Shown here: piece by piece, positions 37,501 through 47,528 of the stretch
Layout: each line of letters begins with the position of its first letter
Numbering within the stretch: position 1 is the stretch's first letter
Source of the DNA: Saturnia japonica
Taxonomy: Eukaryota; Arthropoda; Insecta; Lepidoptera; Saturniidae
Assembly (NCBI GenBank): GCA_033032175.1
Contig: CM065316.1
Span: forward strand, 6,604,115-6,668,114
Length of the DNA stretch: 64,000 bases
Direction of reading: 5' to 3'
Notes under the pieces: model-generated
Told to the model about the DNA's origin: nothing
What the model saw: only the letters and a program-made list of their open reading frames with translations
Databases searched by the model: none
Position numbers and translations under genes: made by a program

Positions 37501-40500
37501 GTTACGCTCGTATTAGCTGTAATATGTGATGGTTTTATATGTATCGAAGAAAGAAAACGTATTTTATTTTGGTTTAGTTTGGTTCAAACAATGAGTAGAA
37601 AAACTATCGCGATATAGCCATTTGTCGTCGAATTGTTTTTTTGTTTTTAGGGTTCCGATCCTCAAAAAGGAAAAAAAGGAACCCTTAAAGGATCACTTCG
37701 TTTTCCGTCTGTCTATCTGTCTGTTTGTCAAGACTATTTTTATCAGAAGTGCGTGGAGGTATCAAGTTGAAATTAATGTCAAAAACTCAGGTCTGCAATC
37801 CCTTAAAGCTGTGAAACAATTAAATTTCTAAGTCAACGCAATCAAAAGATACGACTTGATTTTGTCTCATTTCTATACAATTTCAAAGGGACGTCAACGT
37901 GGATGTTAAACGTTCAAAATTTGTAGGTCTAATAGCTTTTGACATAAGGAGGGGCCGAAAGTAGCTCGAAAATGTTCGTTTAAATATACACACTAACCGT
38001 TTTCGCCCTTTTCGAACTTGGCCATGTCTCTAGAATTTAGACACTGGATAGAGAAAATAAAAATTATATCTGGCATAGTAGTCACATCGTTCTCATTTGG
38101 ACAGTTAACATCAGAAACATTCACTGTGTCAACATCTTCTTCATCTAACCATAAAGCTTCATTGTCATCATTCAAACAAAAAGTTTCCCGGGCACGTCTA
38201 GCAGCAATTCTTTGAGGCCGAATTTTCGCGATGGGCAATACTTCTTCTTGCGTTTTATGTGATTTCTTGTGTAGGTTAGTGGCCTTGTATGATGCAAAAT
38301 ATAGACCACAGATGCCACACAATCGCTTAAATAAGTATGCGTCGACACTGGGGCAATAGGTATCATACGGAACTTGCTTCAAATATGATGAAGCTCGGAG
38401 ATCCAAAGATAGCTGAAGTAACAGTGGAGGGAATTTTCTTTCACAGTCATCTTTTTCTATGGTAACATACCCGTTACACGTCTGTTTCATCAAAACAGGT
38501 GGTAGTAAAAACCCCTCTCGTAATAGTCGCCAAAGGCTAGATCGTCGCACACCACAACATAGAACATCCTCGTATTTTACTATTTGTAATAAATATTGTG
38601 ATTCACGTACATGATGTGCGTACCAAATCGCATCATTTTTCAATACCTTAGCCTGTTCGATATCCAGTCTAGTATCTGTTGGCGCAATGAATTCGGCAAC
38701 CACAGGAAAATCATTTTCGACTTATAGAAGTTCTAATGTACTTAGATATAAAATATTATATTTAGAAAAAATGTGATGTCACAAAATTTGGGACCCCTCC
38801 CCTACCCTTGTCACACAATGTCACACTTCGTCGACCTAGTCCCTCCCCCTAAACGTGTGACGTAATTTATGATGGCCTCTTAATACAAATGCGAAAGTGA
38901 ATCGAAAAAAGATCAATTTTTTTGTGAATCGATTTATAAGAGTTGAATTCGAATCGATCTTTTTCGAAATGAATTGCCATCCCTAGCAGCGGCGCGGCTA
39001 TTTTCAACCGACAAAAACCACCCTATGCTGACTCCCTTTTAATATGATTTATCACATACATTTGAGGTCAACTTATATTGAAAATTTAAATTTTTTTAAA
39101 CTCTATTTATTAACTTTATGAAAAGTTTCAATCATCATCGTTTTACAAACCATAATATACAGTTAACTAAAATTTCAGTCAATTCAACTAAGGAGCTATT
39201 TTATAGCATTTTTATCGACCAAATGTTTGACGTGATTTTTTCAATTGATATAACTTTTTTATTTTAGAACTTCTTGAAGTAAAGCAAACACTAATTGTTA
39301 AGTGAACCTTACCACAACATATTAGTGAAAACCGTTTCCAAATCGGTTTAGCCGTTTCTGAGATTAGCGCGCACAAACGTTGGCAAACAACCAAACCGAC
39401 AAACAGATAAAATTCTAACAATCATTGTTTTGGGTTCTGCTGCGTTGATAAAGGCCATAGTGGATAATGGTTTTTCTCATATATCTTCTATGTACAGACA
39501 TCGATGATCAGTTACGTTTTTATTATATGTATAGATTGACCCTATGAAGGAAAGCAAATCTAATAAAAATATTTTTATAAATAAAAATTTTGTGTGCGTC
39601 TTTTAGTGATCGTGTAACTTCTGAATTACTTGATCGATTGAGATCATATTCATATACTAAATTTGTTTTATCGAGATCATGGTTCGTAGCTATGATAGGT
39701 ATCCGATAGGTGGCACTATGGTCGAGTCATTTAATACCAGAAAGGGTAGAACAACGACAGCCGGGCCAGCTTGTTTACAATATAATAATTATGTTACTTC
39801 TAGGAAACCTATTTTATGAAATCCTTGGAAAAACCAGTTTTGTGACCTCATAATGTATATTGTTTGGCATATTTATACCATCACCCAATTAATACGATTT
39901 ACGTCAATTTTTTTTAATATAACTTGTCAATTTGTAACTCAAATTTCTTTTAATGAGAGTATAACGCGTTTATTTATTAAATATCATTGCAAATAAAATA
40001 GTTGTTTTAAAAAACTCTTTGGTTATGTAAATCGTTAAAGTGAGTAGCTAAATCAAAGAATGAAAATTTTATTTAGCTATAAATATGTACTTACAATTGT
40101 TACAAATGTATGCGTCTTGAGGAATGTGTAATTTATCGAATTGTTTGTTCCCATTTTTATTGGAATTAGCACAATCAGGAAAAAAACGTAAACAAACGTC
40201 CGGCTAACGTAAACGAGCGTGGCTAATGGCGCGGGATAAACCGATGGGTTATTTTGTTTTGTTTTAAACATTTTATTTACATACATTACACATTTACATT
40301 TACTATAGTTCAAATACAATATTGATCACGAGGGCATTTTAAGGCTGAATAATTAGTTTTCTTGATTAATTATTTGGAATCATTAATAAAAGGTTCACAT
40401 GTGATTTCTGCATAACTACCTCATATATTATGTACTATGTCTAGTGACGATGTGGCCTAAGATGGTGAGACGCTAAGCCTAGTGGGAAACTGGTTCTCAA

Positions 40501-43500
40501 GTGCAGCTGCCGGAACACACCTATTGGTGCTTGGCGACCGATTTTCAACTTGAGGGTGATAGTTTAGCCAGGCGGACATTAAAAAATACCCTTCCACCAT
40601 ACTATGGTTTCATCACGACGTTTTCCTTCATCGAAAGGTTACGTTCATTGTAAGGATTCGAATTCACGTCGATCGACGCGGTGTCTTTACACCATGATTT
40701 TCAAAAAGTCTAAAATAGCATATAAGCTTATTTCACGATCCGATCTACAGCGATTTTTGACAATATCCATTGCAGTGTAATTAGGAATCAGGTATGCAGG
40801 ATCCGATCAAGGAAGAATTGTCGATCCGATCACCTGCAACGCAAGGAAAGCGTAGTTTATAATTTAGCTTTAGTCGCTGCGTGACGAGCACAGAAAGCAG
40901 TCGTATGCGTAATGCTAGCCGTTCGTATAGTCAAACCTACAATTGATTTGAAAGGTCGCGGGTTCAATTCCCGCACATAACTTTTTTATTTTTATGGCTT
41001 TTACTAGTATTCTAAACATAGATTATTATAAACATATATTTAATTATTTTTACAAAACAATGGATACTAACGAATTTTCAAACAATCGGTTCCGATTATA
41101 TTACAATTTTATACGATCATAATGTATTCAAATAAAGCAAACTATATTACCTATAGAAAAAAGGCACTCTCTCGACGTTCGTTTTTCAACTGAGATAGCA
41201 ACATAATATTGAAGCTTTAGGGGTTTAGGGCTGGAATGGCAGTGATGTGTAATAAGAAGCACGATCCTGCGGCCAAGCACCTCCACCCTCACCCCGGAAA
41301 TAGGTTGCGGTAGATCGGACTGTGAAATAACCCCTATAGAAAGGGCAAAATTGTTTACCATAATGGCGCAATTAGATAAAACGAAACTTGGATTAGTGTA
41401 TCTATTCGTTTACTTTTTTAAAACACTCGATTCACTCTTAGGAAGCTACGACTTGGTGTACTCTTTTTTAATCATCGATCTGTCTTTCTTTGTCAGATTT
41501 GTAGTAGATTGTGCAGTGTATTTTTTAGAAAGTTGCATCCGGTTACGCGCAACGGGTCACTTCCGCGTGGCCTGGCCAGCACCTGCTAAAGGCGTCTAAA
41601 ACACAAGGCCTAACTTTTTAACTAAATCGGTAAAATAAAACGTAAAAAATAGCTCATCTTTCAAAAAAATTTAAATTAATATTTAATAGTATAGAGACTA
41701 GACAGTGGTAACATGTAAATAAAGGTTGTTTAAACTAAGTATTTTGTTTTGTTTAAAAGAAAGAGCCGTATTTATGCATGTGTGAAATATTATTTCATGA
41801 ATTATTTGATTCTTATTTTACAAAATACCAGTTCGTAATTTGTGACAAATTAGAATTTAGATTATCAACCAAGTAGGTCTCGAATGCGGATCTCGGTTCG
41901 CTATGACTAACCAGTATTTCGTTGATATTATCCGAGCGGACTCTCTAACTGTAACTAAAGCGCTCGCGGATTTATCTTAAATGTGCATAAGTTTTAAAAA
42001 AGTTACCTTATAATTTTTACAAAAAATATTTTCGTGGTTTTATATAATAATAAATTACGACCGGTATAATGTGTTCGACGGTTGCGCACACGCTAAAGGT
42101 CAATGATCATCTGTAGATCCGCTTCGACGCCCTCATGACCCTGTCCTGAGCCAACTTCGGTTGGAGTGAATAAAATTTGCTTATAGATCGATAATCATCG
42201 CGGTCCAGATAATTTTTAATTTTATTAAGATTTAGAACAGCTTCAGAAAAATACTTTACGGCGGCGCTGTGGCGCGCCACGGTCAAATGCGTTTAGACTA
42301 TTATATTTTGTAAATATATCTCTTTTCCATATTATACAATGCGCAACTTTGCTAGAAGTTGTTATAATAACAGAACAGACTGTAAATTTTGTTCACTGAC
42401 CCTGTAAACATTGACAAGGCTAACAGCGACGTATGTTGAAAAAACCTCACCTTACTCATTATAAATTCAAAAGAACACAACATAGCTTAATCATTTACGA
42501 TGACGTAAATCATGTGTGTGAATTTTATTGTGACATATTTTGATGAATTAATGGTCAGGGGTAGGTAGAATGTTCATAGTCTGAACCTTCGGTAAAAGGG
42601 ACTATCGTTATAAAATCATAACATGGTGTTCGGGCATTTATTAGTAACCTAAAAACTAAGTAACGCACCTGTGGAAACATCGCTGAGTCTGGTGTAAACA
42701 TACTTTTCTATCTGTTAATTTTATCACCAAGCCAAATTAAGTAGAAATCTCTACATATTATTTTCACAAAGGATTTTTTTGTGGAAACACCATAGCTCCT
42801 CTTGATTCTTCAGCAAAATCAAGGTTCAAATACCATTTTAAAACTTATTTGAAAGTTATTGACGAAAAATAGAAAAATATTTGAAAACTATTAATGAAAT
42901 TATGAATTATTAATGAATGTTATCCAACTAACATGTAGGAGGCGTCCTCTAATAACAATTTATTTAACTAACATCACAGCTGTTACATAGTTTACGTTTT
43001 ATAATGTGAGAAATCGTGACAGTCGTAGTGGCAGAGCGGATTAGACCGGTGTAATATCGATTCAATGTCCGCAGGTTTGGAACGCGGCATAAACTAATGA
43101 ATTTTCTGCTGCCGGCGAACAAAAAATTCGTGAGGAAACTCGCCCCCTTATTACGTATTTCGCAATAGCAAAGCGATAGCAGAAATCGCTCTATATTTGC
43201 TTAGAAATCGCAAATTTCTTATGTAACCACCTCTGTTGTACCAAACACAATCTGATTTTGCCATTTCGAAGTAAATATTTAGCGATTTCTGCTATCGCTT
43301 TGCTATTCCGAAATACGTAATAAGAGGGCGGAATGCTTGAGAAATGTTCTTATAGTACCACTGAAAAAATATAGAACTGTTTGTCGGTATTTGAAATCCC
43401 TATACGTCATGGGCTGGCGTGGTGATTAAGCCCATGGCCTTTCTTTGGGAAGTGGCCTTTGCCCAGGAGTGTACCTATAGGCTGTTATTATAATGTGATA

Positions 43501-46016
43501 ATGATTCAGCTAGTATATAAATATTCATGATTTCAGAAATATGTGGAGTCATCATTGGGATGGGCCGGCGAGCGTGGCGAGGACTCTAGCTACGACTCGG
43601 AATGCGAGGACGAGACTGCGCACCGCGCGGCTTCTCGTACTCCCTCTGACACTCTCGCTGCCGAATTTGCAGAGTATGTCACTCTCACGCCACCTCCCCA
43701 ACAACTCAGTCAAGCTTCACAGGTGTGTTCTTCTACTATTTAACTTACCCATATACATGGCTGAGCCACAGGTGTGTCTACCGCCCAGGGTGCAAAATAC
43801 AAATTGCCGTCCCTGACATAATTTAATGTTAATTGTACAATTCATCATTTCCTCGATACATTGCATGTATACGCTTTCAAATAATGCAATACTTTTTAAC
43901 CGACTTTAAAAAAGGAGGAAGTTCTCAATTCGAATGTATATATATATATTTTTAAATGGATAGTCAGACATAAACTTCTTTGTTTATGAACCGATTTAGA
44001 CGATTCTTTTTTAGTTCGTTCCATTTTAATTGAATTGGCGTTGCACCTTCGACTTCGACGATACCACCAGGGAAATGTCCTCGAAATCATTGAAGTTGGT
44101 TTTCTTTTTTGTTAACAGTTGTCTTGTTGTATTAAGTTACTTGAGAGAATCAGACACGAATGGAGCTACCCTACCACCTTCAACTTGATAATCTGTTATC
44201 AAGTACCTATAATATGTGTTCCGGTAGGTTTACGTAAAAACCAGTCCCTTTAGGTTTAGCATGTTATCATATTCGGCCACATTGTTACCGTAGGTAATGT
44301 TTTGGTCAAATGCTAATAATGTATTAAAATAAAGAATAATTCAAACTTTAATAATACCATGAATTGATTTCATATGCATTAACTAAATATTACGTTATTG
44401 TTACTACAGTTAAATAATGCAAAATATCCACAATTTGACGTTTTTATTATATACATATAAATATTAAATAAAAGTAACAATAAGGTGTTTAGAACATATT
44501 ATATGTAAAAAAGGTCATGATACTTATTTGAGGGTTTGTGGAAAATAAAATATAATATTATATCCTTTACAGGCAAAAATTGAATTCGCCGTCAAGTTGG
44601 GGTACTCGGAACGGCTTGCGCGCACAGCGCTACAGAGATTGGGCTCAGATCCACCACGAAATGAACTATTAGCAGAGCTCATTCGACTAGCGGCACAACA
44701 ACCGCAACGTGCTCCCTCTCCGCCACCGCCTGCGGAACCAGATCTACCACTAGAACGGGCTCCGCTAAGGCACATTGTCATAGACGGCAGTAACGTAGCC
44801 ATGAGGTGAATACAAAACTTCTTTTAAGCACAAATTCTTTCTCAGGATCCTTTTAGATAGCTGTGGTAAATATACATATATATGTATTTCTTTCAGTCAT
44901 GGAAATAAAGTCTTCTCGTGCCGCGGCATTGAAATATGCGTGGAATGGTTTCGCGCTCGCGGACATAAAGAAATTACAGTATTCGTACCAAAATGGCGTA
45001 AAGAATCAACGAGACCAGATAACCCGGTAGCGGAGCGTGACGCGCTAGAAAGACTGGAGCGTGATCGAGTGCTTGTGTACACGCCGAGTCGACTGCTCGG
45101 GGGAAAACGTCTCGTTTGCTATGATGATCGGTACGTGCTTAAGCTCGCTGCCGAGACTGACGGCGTCGTCGTATCCAACGACAACTATCGCGACCTCGCT
45201 GCGGAAAGTCCAGAATTTAGACGAGTTATCGAAGAAAGACTGCTAATGTACTCGTTTGTAAACGACCGGTTCATGCCGCCAGACGACCCGCTCGGTCGCT
45301 CGGGTCCGACGCTGGACGCGTTCCTTCGCGCGCTGCCTTCTCGCGCTGACCCACCACCGGCCTGTCCATACGGTCGCAAATGCACATACGGCAATAAGTG
45401 TAAATTCCATCATCCAGAGCGCGCTGGTCGACCGCATAAGTCTGTCGCCGAGAAGTTGACAGAACGCGCAGCCCGTGCCCTACGTACTAGAGACCTGCAT
45501 ACAGTGAGTCTGCCGCCCGGCGGTCGACCTACCGACGTGAAACGACCACTTGCGCGTGCTCATTCAGCAACGCCAAGGCTCGCGGACGTTACGCTGAGTA
45601 CACACTTCGACCGCGCGCAATTGCAACCTGCTGGGCCCTCGCAGGTACTATCCTGTCCGCCACCGGGACCGCCGCACGATGGGAACACGCACCGTAAGCT
45701 CGCGCGTCAGTTAACATTGAACCCGGCGTGTGACCCTCGGTTGCATTCAATGGCGACGAGAGTTACCAGCGCTCCTTCAGCGGGTGCGGCGGGTGCCTTG
45801 CGAGCGCACATTGGACCGGGCGCGTCAGAGGGAGCTTTACAGCACTGGGACGCACGACGTCGAATGCGATTTCATCTAGCAGGCATATTCCCCGAAGCGC
45901 AAGTAGCGGAGGCGATGGCCTGTTACCCCGAGGAGACGGACGCACAGAAAATGTGCGCTATCATTCTTGCGCGGTACCGTCCGAGTGAAGGCGCTATGCC
46001 ACGTGTCCCTTATTAA
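25575..46016 (+). CDS. Regnase / ZC3H12-family endoribonuclease (4 exons)
   Basis: Predicted exons are 25575-25598 (MYAIDNLQ), 43537-43722, 44573-44805 and 44897-46016, with GT-AG borders and matching phases, giving 520 residues. Regnase proteins cleave stem-loops in mRNA 3' UTRs in the cytoplasm. Domains: acidic segment around residues 20-40; UBA-like region 71-113 (IEFAVKLGYSERLARTALQ); PIN/NYN nuclease 136-300 with acidic residues in IDGSN (D141), CYDDR (D224, D225) and SNDNYRD (D243). A CCCH finger (C304, C310, C316, H320; CPYGRKCTYGNKCKFHH) and the conserved C-terminal domain (GIFPEAQVAEAMACYPEETDAQ) follow. All key residues are present. Exon 1 is the weakest part: it was chosen because ATG...CAG/GTGAGC is in phase and follows a GC-rich island. 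Intron 1 would be about 17.9 kb. Confidence 0.85.
30240..32270 (-). pseudogene. Degraded LINE ORF2 (endonuclease end to RT C-terminus)
   Basis: On the minus strand the order is: an endonuclease-like HHDLIFASL piece near 32225; RT finger/palm pieces (FYPASGKNAYIVPLSK, PNHFRKISTLPFFSKI) at 31387-31758; a YADELQLY piece near 31040; then KEVSRKFYASFYCLMHLKYF and NTLFLPLLNYAD at 30487-30780; and finally RRKAARQWNSLPIKIQLANS near 30290. Many stops and shifts make it long dead. It is of CR1/Jockey type but of another family than the element at 499. Confidence 0.75.
33820..33990 (+). repeat. Dispersed repeat family 3 (GGCCACAATCTCACC type), partial
   Basis: Contains CACTCAAGTGCAGTTGTCGG, GTCGTAGCTAGCC, and TATGGTTTCATCACAATG followed by TTTTCCTT. 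The same order of blocks is found at 40440-40700 and 59796-60070. Confidence 0.6.
34356..34610 (+). mobile_element. Non-autonomous Helitron-like element
   Basis: Starts TCTATACTATTATTATAAAG after an A and ends GCAGGTCAGCTAG before a T, i.e. A/TC...CTAG/T as expected for Helitrons. The interior (TCTCAGGAACTACTGGTTCG, ATATAACATCACGCTAC) belongs to a family common in Lepidoptera. Confidence 0.6.
34800..34985. other. GC-rich intronic block
   Basis: CpG-rich segment with two TGACGTAA/TTACGTCA motifs and GCCGCGCCGCGCCG, standing out from its AT-rich surroundings. It could be an alternative promoter or enhancer of the Regnase gene; no transcript evidence is available. Confidence 0.25.
35637..35710 (+). 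repeat. Dispersed repeat family 2, fragment
   Basis: AGGGTTCCGTACCTAAAAAGG followed by CTGTCTGTCTGTCAAG. It is cut at 35712, where the TAGGGATGG terminus starts. Similarity to the family (GAAATTAATATCAAATGCTCC) resumes near 36183, so a smaller insertion at 35713-36182 is an alternative reading. Confidence 0.5.
36326..37381 (-). pseudogene. mariner transposase, degraded
   Basis: The minus-strand start MTERSEQRIFLKFC is at 37379-37381. Pieces of the helix-turn-helix region (GNTQIKEWYKRFKNGRT, DPRSGR) and the DDE/D domain (LLHHDNAPAHSSHLVQQFLA, IAPSDFWLFPKIKN) follow. The C-terminal KGDYFKGYQELHDEK ends at a TAA at 36326-36328. Multiple stops and frameshifts make it inactive. The family is mariner (Tc1/mariner superfamily). 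Confidence 0.85.
37650..37970 (+). repeat. Dispersed repeat family 2
   Basis: AGGGTTCCGATCCTCAAAAAGG followed by GTCTGTCTATCTGTCTG and CAAGTTGAAATTAATGTCAA. It parallels 21535-21990 throughout its length. Confidence 0.6.
37993..38703 (-). CDS. Unassigned C2H2-type protein, probably element-encoded, 5' end missing
   Basis: A 236-codon frame is open to the stop at 37993-37995. The sequence reads VAEFIAPTDTRLDIEQAKVL, WYAHHVRESQYLLQIVKYED, PYDTYCPSVDAYLFKRLC, then one clear zinc finger C-x2-C-x12-H-x3-H (CGICGLYFASYKATNLHKKSH). A basic stretch (RPQRIAARRARE) and an acidic tail (LWLDEEDVDTVNVSDVNC) follow. Reading upstream continues to VENDFPV without a clear ATG, so the N-terminus is probably lost or in another exon. 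I recall similar proteins only as uncharacterised insect/cnidarian sequences and give no function. The long intact frame within degenerate DNA is notable. Confidence 0.45.
   Translation of the reverse strand: MVAEFIAPTDTRLDIEQAKVLKNDAIWYAHHVRESQYLLQIVKYEDVLCCGVRRSSLWRLLREGFLLPPVLMKQTCNGYVTIEKDDCERKFPPLLLQLSLDLRASSYLKQVPYDTYCPSVDAYLFKRLCGICGLYFASYKATNLHKKSHKTQEEVLPIAKIRPQRIAARRARETFCLNDDNEALWLDEEDVDTVNVSDVNCPNENDVTTMPDIIFIFSIQCLNSRDMAKFEKGENG
38704..40440. other. Intronic repeat remains, no gene
   Basis: Contains the right TAGGGATGG-type terminus (38977-38985). A possible Helitron-like element lies at about 39533-39777 (TTTTGTGTGCGTCTTTTAGTG, ending GGGCCAGCTTGT). The rest is AT-rich. Confidence 0.4.
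40440..40700 (+). repeat. Dispersed repeat family 3
   Basis: AGTGACGATGTGGCCTAAGA, GCTAAGCCTAGTGGG, TTCTCAAGTGCAGCTGCCGG, TATGGTTTCATCACGACG and GATCGACGCGG. It is the closest local relative, together with 59796-60070, of the start of the exon at 22229. Confidence 0.7.
40905..40990 (+). repeat. tRNA-like / SINE-like sequence
   Basis: A tRNA T-arm (GCGGGTTCAATTCCCGC) is followed by ACATAAC and a T6 tract, as in Pol III genes. The 5' half does not form a matching acceptor stem (GTTATGT is not present at the right distance), so this is a tRNA-derived repeat or pseudogene, not a working tRNA. Confidence 0.45.
41363..41599 (+). CDS. Small hydrophobic ORF of doubtful status
   Basis: From MAQLDKTKLGLVYLFVYFFK the frame runs 78 codons with two strongly hydrophobic segments (LGLVYLFVYFF and LIIDLSFFVRFVVDCAVYFL) and a basic/proline end (RVAWPAPAKGV). 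It lies in the Regnase intron on the same strand. No homologue comes to mind, and in AT-rich DNA such a frame may be chance. Confidence 0.15.
   Translation: MAQLDKTKLGLVYLFVYFFKTLDSLLGSYDLVYSFLIIDLSFFVRFVVDCAVYFLESCIRLRATGHFRVAWPAPAKGV
43141..43330. mobile_element. Short palindromic MITE
   Basis: The first 50 or so bases (CGCCCCCTTATTACGTATTT..., 43141-43190) are repeated in inverse orientation at about 43277-43330 with two or three differences. The 190 bp unit can fold into one long hairpin. It is about 200 bp upstream of Regnase exon 2. Confidence 0.65.
43905..44110 (+). repeat. Dispersed repeat (ACCGACTTTAAAAAAGGAGG type) in Regnase intron 2
   Basis: Begins AACCGACTTTAAAAAAGGAG and GTTCTCAATTCGAATGTATA, then GAACCGATTTAGACGATTC. 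This is a repeat type very common in lepidopteran genomes. Confidence 0.6.
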
Positions 46017-46277
46017 TCGCTCACTCGACGCGCCTCGACGCTCGAATTACCCCCGATTTCGAAGGAAATTGGGCTGTATATTCGAGAGTAATAGTCAATT
46101 GGGCTGGCTGCGTAGACTGAAAAATAACTGACGAGACTAGAGTACCGATGTCTAAGATTACTTTATTAAACTTATAGAACATCTGGGACGGTAACGAAGA
46201 ACTCGGTCAGATATGCTTCAAGCCGATCGCGATCGTTATAGATTGGATCGGTTTTATTTCGTGTTGTTTAAAATTGT

Positions 46278-46302
46278 GTGTGCACTTCTAAGAAGTGTGC
46301 AC
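46278..46302 (+). promoter_or_regulatory. 3' UTR hairpin with three-base loop in the Regnase mRNA
   Basis: GTGTGCACTTC pairs with GAAGTGTGCAC around the loop TAA (46289-46291): 11 pairs, of which two are G-U. Vertebrate Regnase-1 recognises short stem-loops with three-base pyrimidine-purine-pyrimidine loops, including in its own mRNA. Here the loop is UAA, so its third base deviates. Confidence 0.4.
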
Positions 46303-46374
46303 TGGTATTTAATAAGTTGCTACTAAGCGTAGGTGTATATAAATTCATTTATACTGTTTGAGTATTTCACATTA

Positions 46375-46389
46375 TAGATTTAGAATCTA
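46375..46389 (+). promoter_or_regulatory. Second three-base-loop hairpin in the Regnase 3' UTR
   Basis: TAGATT pairs with AATCTA around the loop TAG (46381-46383). The stem is only 6 bp and AT-rich, so it is weak alone. Confidence 0.25.
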
Positions 46390-46546
46390 ACATTCAGTAA
46401 GTAGTGACTAATACAATTTCACCACACTCACAGAATTCCAGTGAAAACATGTAATTCATTCTAATGACATATTATAATTTAAAAAATGCCTTTAATTACC
46501 AATTTGTGTAACAGCATGGAGTATATAAGTTATTATAAATTATTGC

Positions 46547-46552
46547 AATAAA
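46547..46552 (+). terminator. Polyadenylation signal AATAAA of the Regnase gene
   Basis: First canonical AATAAA downstream of the stop codon at 46014-46016, giving a 3' UTR of roughly 0.55 kb. Further AATAAA motifs downstream could give longer forms. Confidence 0.5.
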
Positions 46553-46559
46553 TGTTTAT

Positions 46560-47500
46560 ATTGTAAACACATAAATGATTGTTTCGATTCATTTTGTATA
46601 GTTTATTATATGTTAACTCCACAATATAATCTGCTCTGTTTTTTTTTGGAATTGCACAAACGCAGGCTAACATGTAGTATTGAGTAAATTATGTGTTACT
46701 CAAAATGTTTTATATGGAAAATTTAATATATAATTTTGTCTATAGTAGTATAAATAAAAGAAATTGAATTCTTTAGGCACTTGAGGGGATAAATTGTAAT
46801 TTTTGTTGGAATAATTATATTTATTATGTTAATGTTTATTACACAAAATTTATTTGAGTTAACAAATATTAAGTTGGTTTTAATTGGTTGTGTATGGAAT
46901 CAGAAAAATAAGAAGCTATATGTCAGGATAGTATTCAATAAATTCAGAATTAATATTTGTAACAACACAAAGGCAATAACCCAATATGGAGTACCATATT
47001 ATCAGATTTGAAGCTCAAGTAAACACTTTTGTTTGAGTATTAACTTGCTATTTACTGTATATTTTAGATGTAAACAAAGGCCAGCTATTATTATGGACTA
47101 ATTTAGTCATAGGTGATACCAATTGTTGTTTGATTTTGCATTAAATTGAACTGTTTAAAAACTTAAATGCAATGCATCTAATGAAAATGTAAGATAAATA
47201 TATCTACCTTTATGCTATACTTCATATAATGAATATTGTTATGTATATCCATTGTTATGGAGTATTGCATTATTAAAATTAGTTTTTCTTTTTTAATTTA
47301 ATTTTTACCATGTTGAATCATTATCATTCAACAAAAGTTAATGTTTTGGTAAAAAGGTTTACAGTTTTCAGAAATGTTATTAGTCATAATACTGTTGTTA
47401 AGTTTGTTGTGAGTTTTAACACTTTTGTTAACTGTATATAAAATAACCATTCTTTGTGGAATGTATCAAAATAATACATGTCTTTTTTGACATTATATAG
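46560..47500. other. Intergenic region between convergent genes
   Basis: AT-rich sequence between the Regnase and Rpp38 3' ends. No open frame with recognisable features. Confidence 0.5.
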
Positions 47501-47506
47501 TTTATT
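47501..47506 (-). terminator. Polyadenylation signal of the Rpp38 gene
   Basis: TTTATT on the plus strand reads AATAAA on the coding strand, 23 bases after the stop codon at 47529-47531. Confidence 0.5.
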
Positions 47507-47528
47507 GATATTTTATAAATAAACTTTT

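Larger units (their letters stand above)
35713..38985 (-). mobile_element. Possible DNA transposon with TAGGGATGG ends and an unassigned ORF
   Basis: TAGGGATGGG at 35713 and its inverse CCATCCCTA at 38977-38985 bracket a stretch rich in ATCGAT/TCGATT near both ends. Inside are a mariner (36326-37381), a family 2 repeat and the open frame at 37993-38703. Matching 8 bp target duplications are not seen, and the left 470 bp could be a separate small element. Confidence 0.35.
25599..43536. other. Intron 1 of the Regnase gene, repeat-filled
   Basis: Apart from the elements listed separately, the intron holds dispersed repeats (27640-27805, 29030-29300, 29740-29870, 29980-30120, 32840-32970), a CATA tandem tract at about 28173-28202 and AT-rich sequence. 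No conserved additional coding exon was recognised. Confidence 0.5.

Noticed and set aside
40905..40990. Functional tRNA gene
   Set aside because: T-arm and terminator are present, but no matching acceptor and D arms can be folded.
45185..45945. Several minus-strand frames over the Regnase last exon
   Set aside because: Shadows of GC-rich coding sequence with strong domain evidence on the plus strand.
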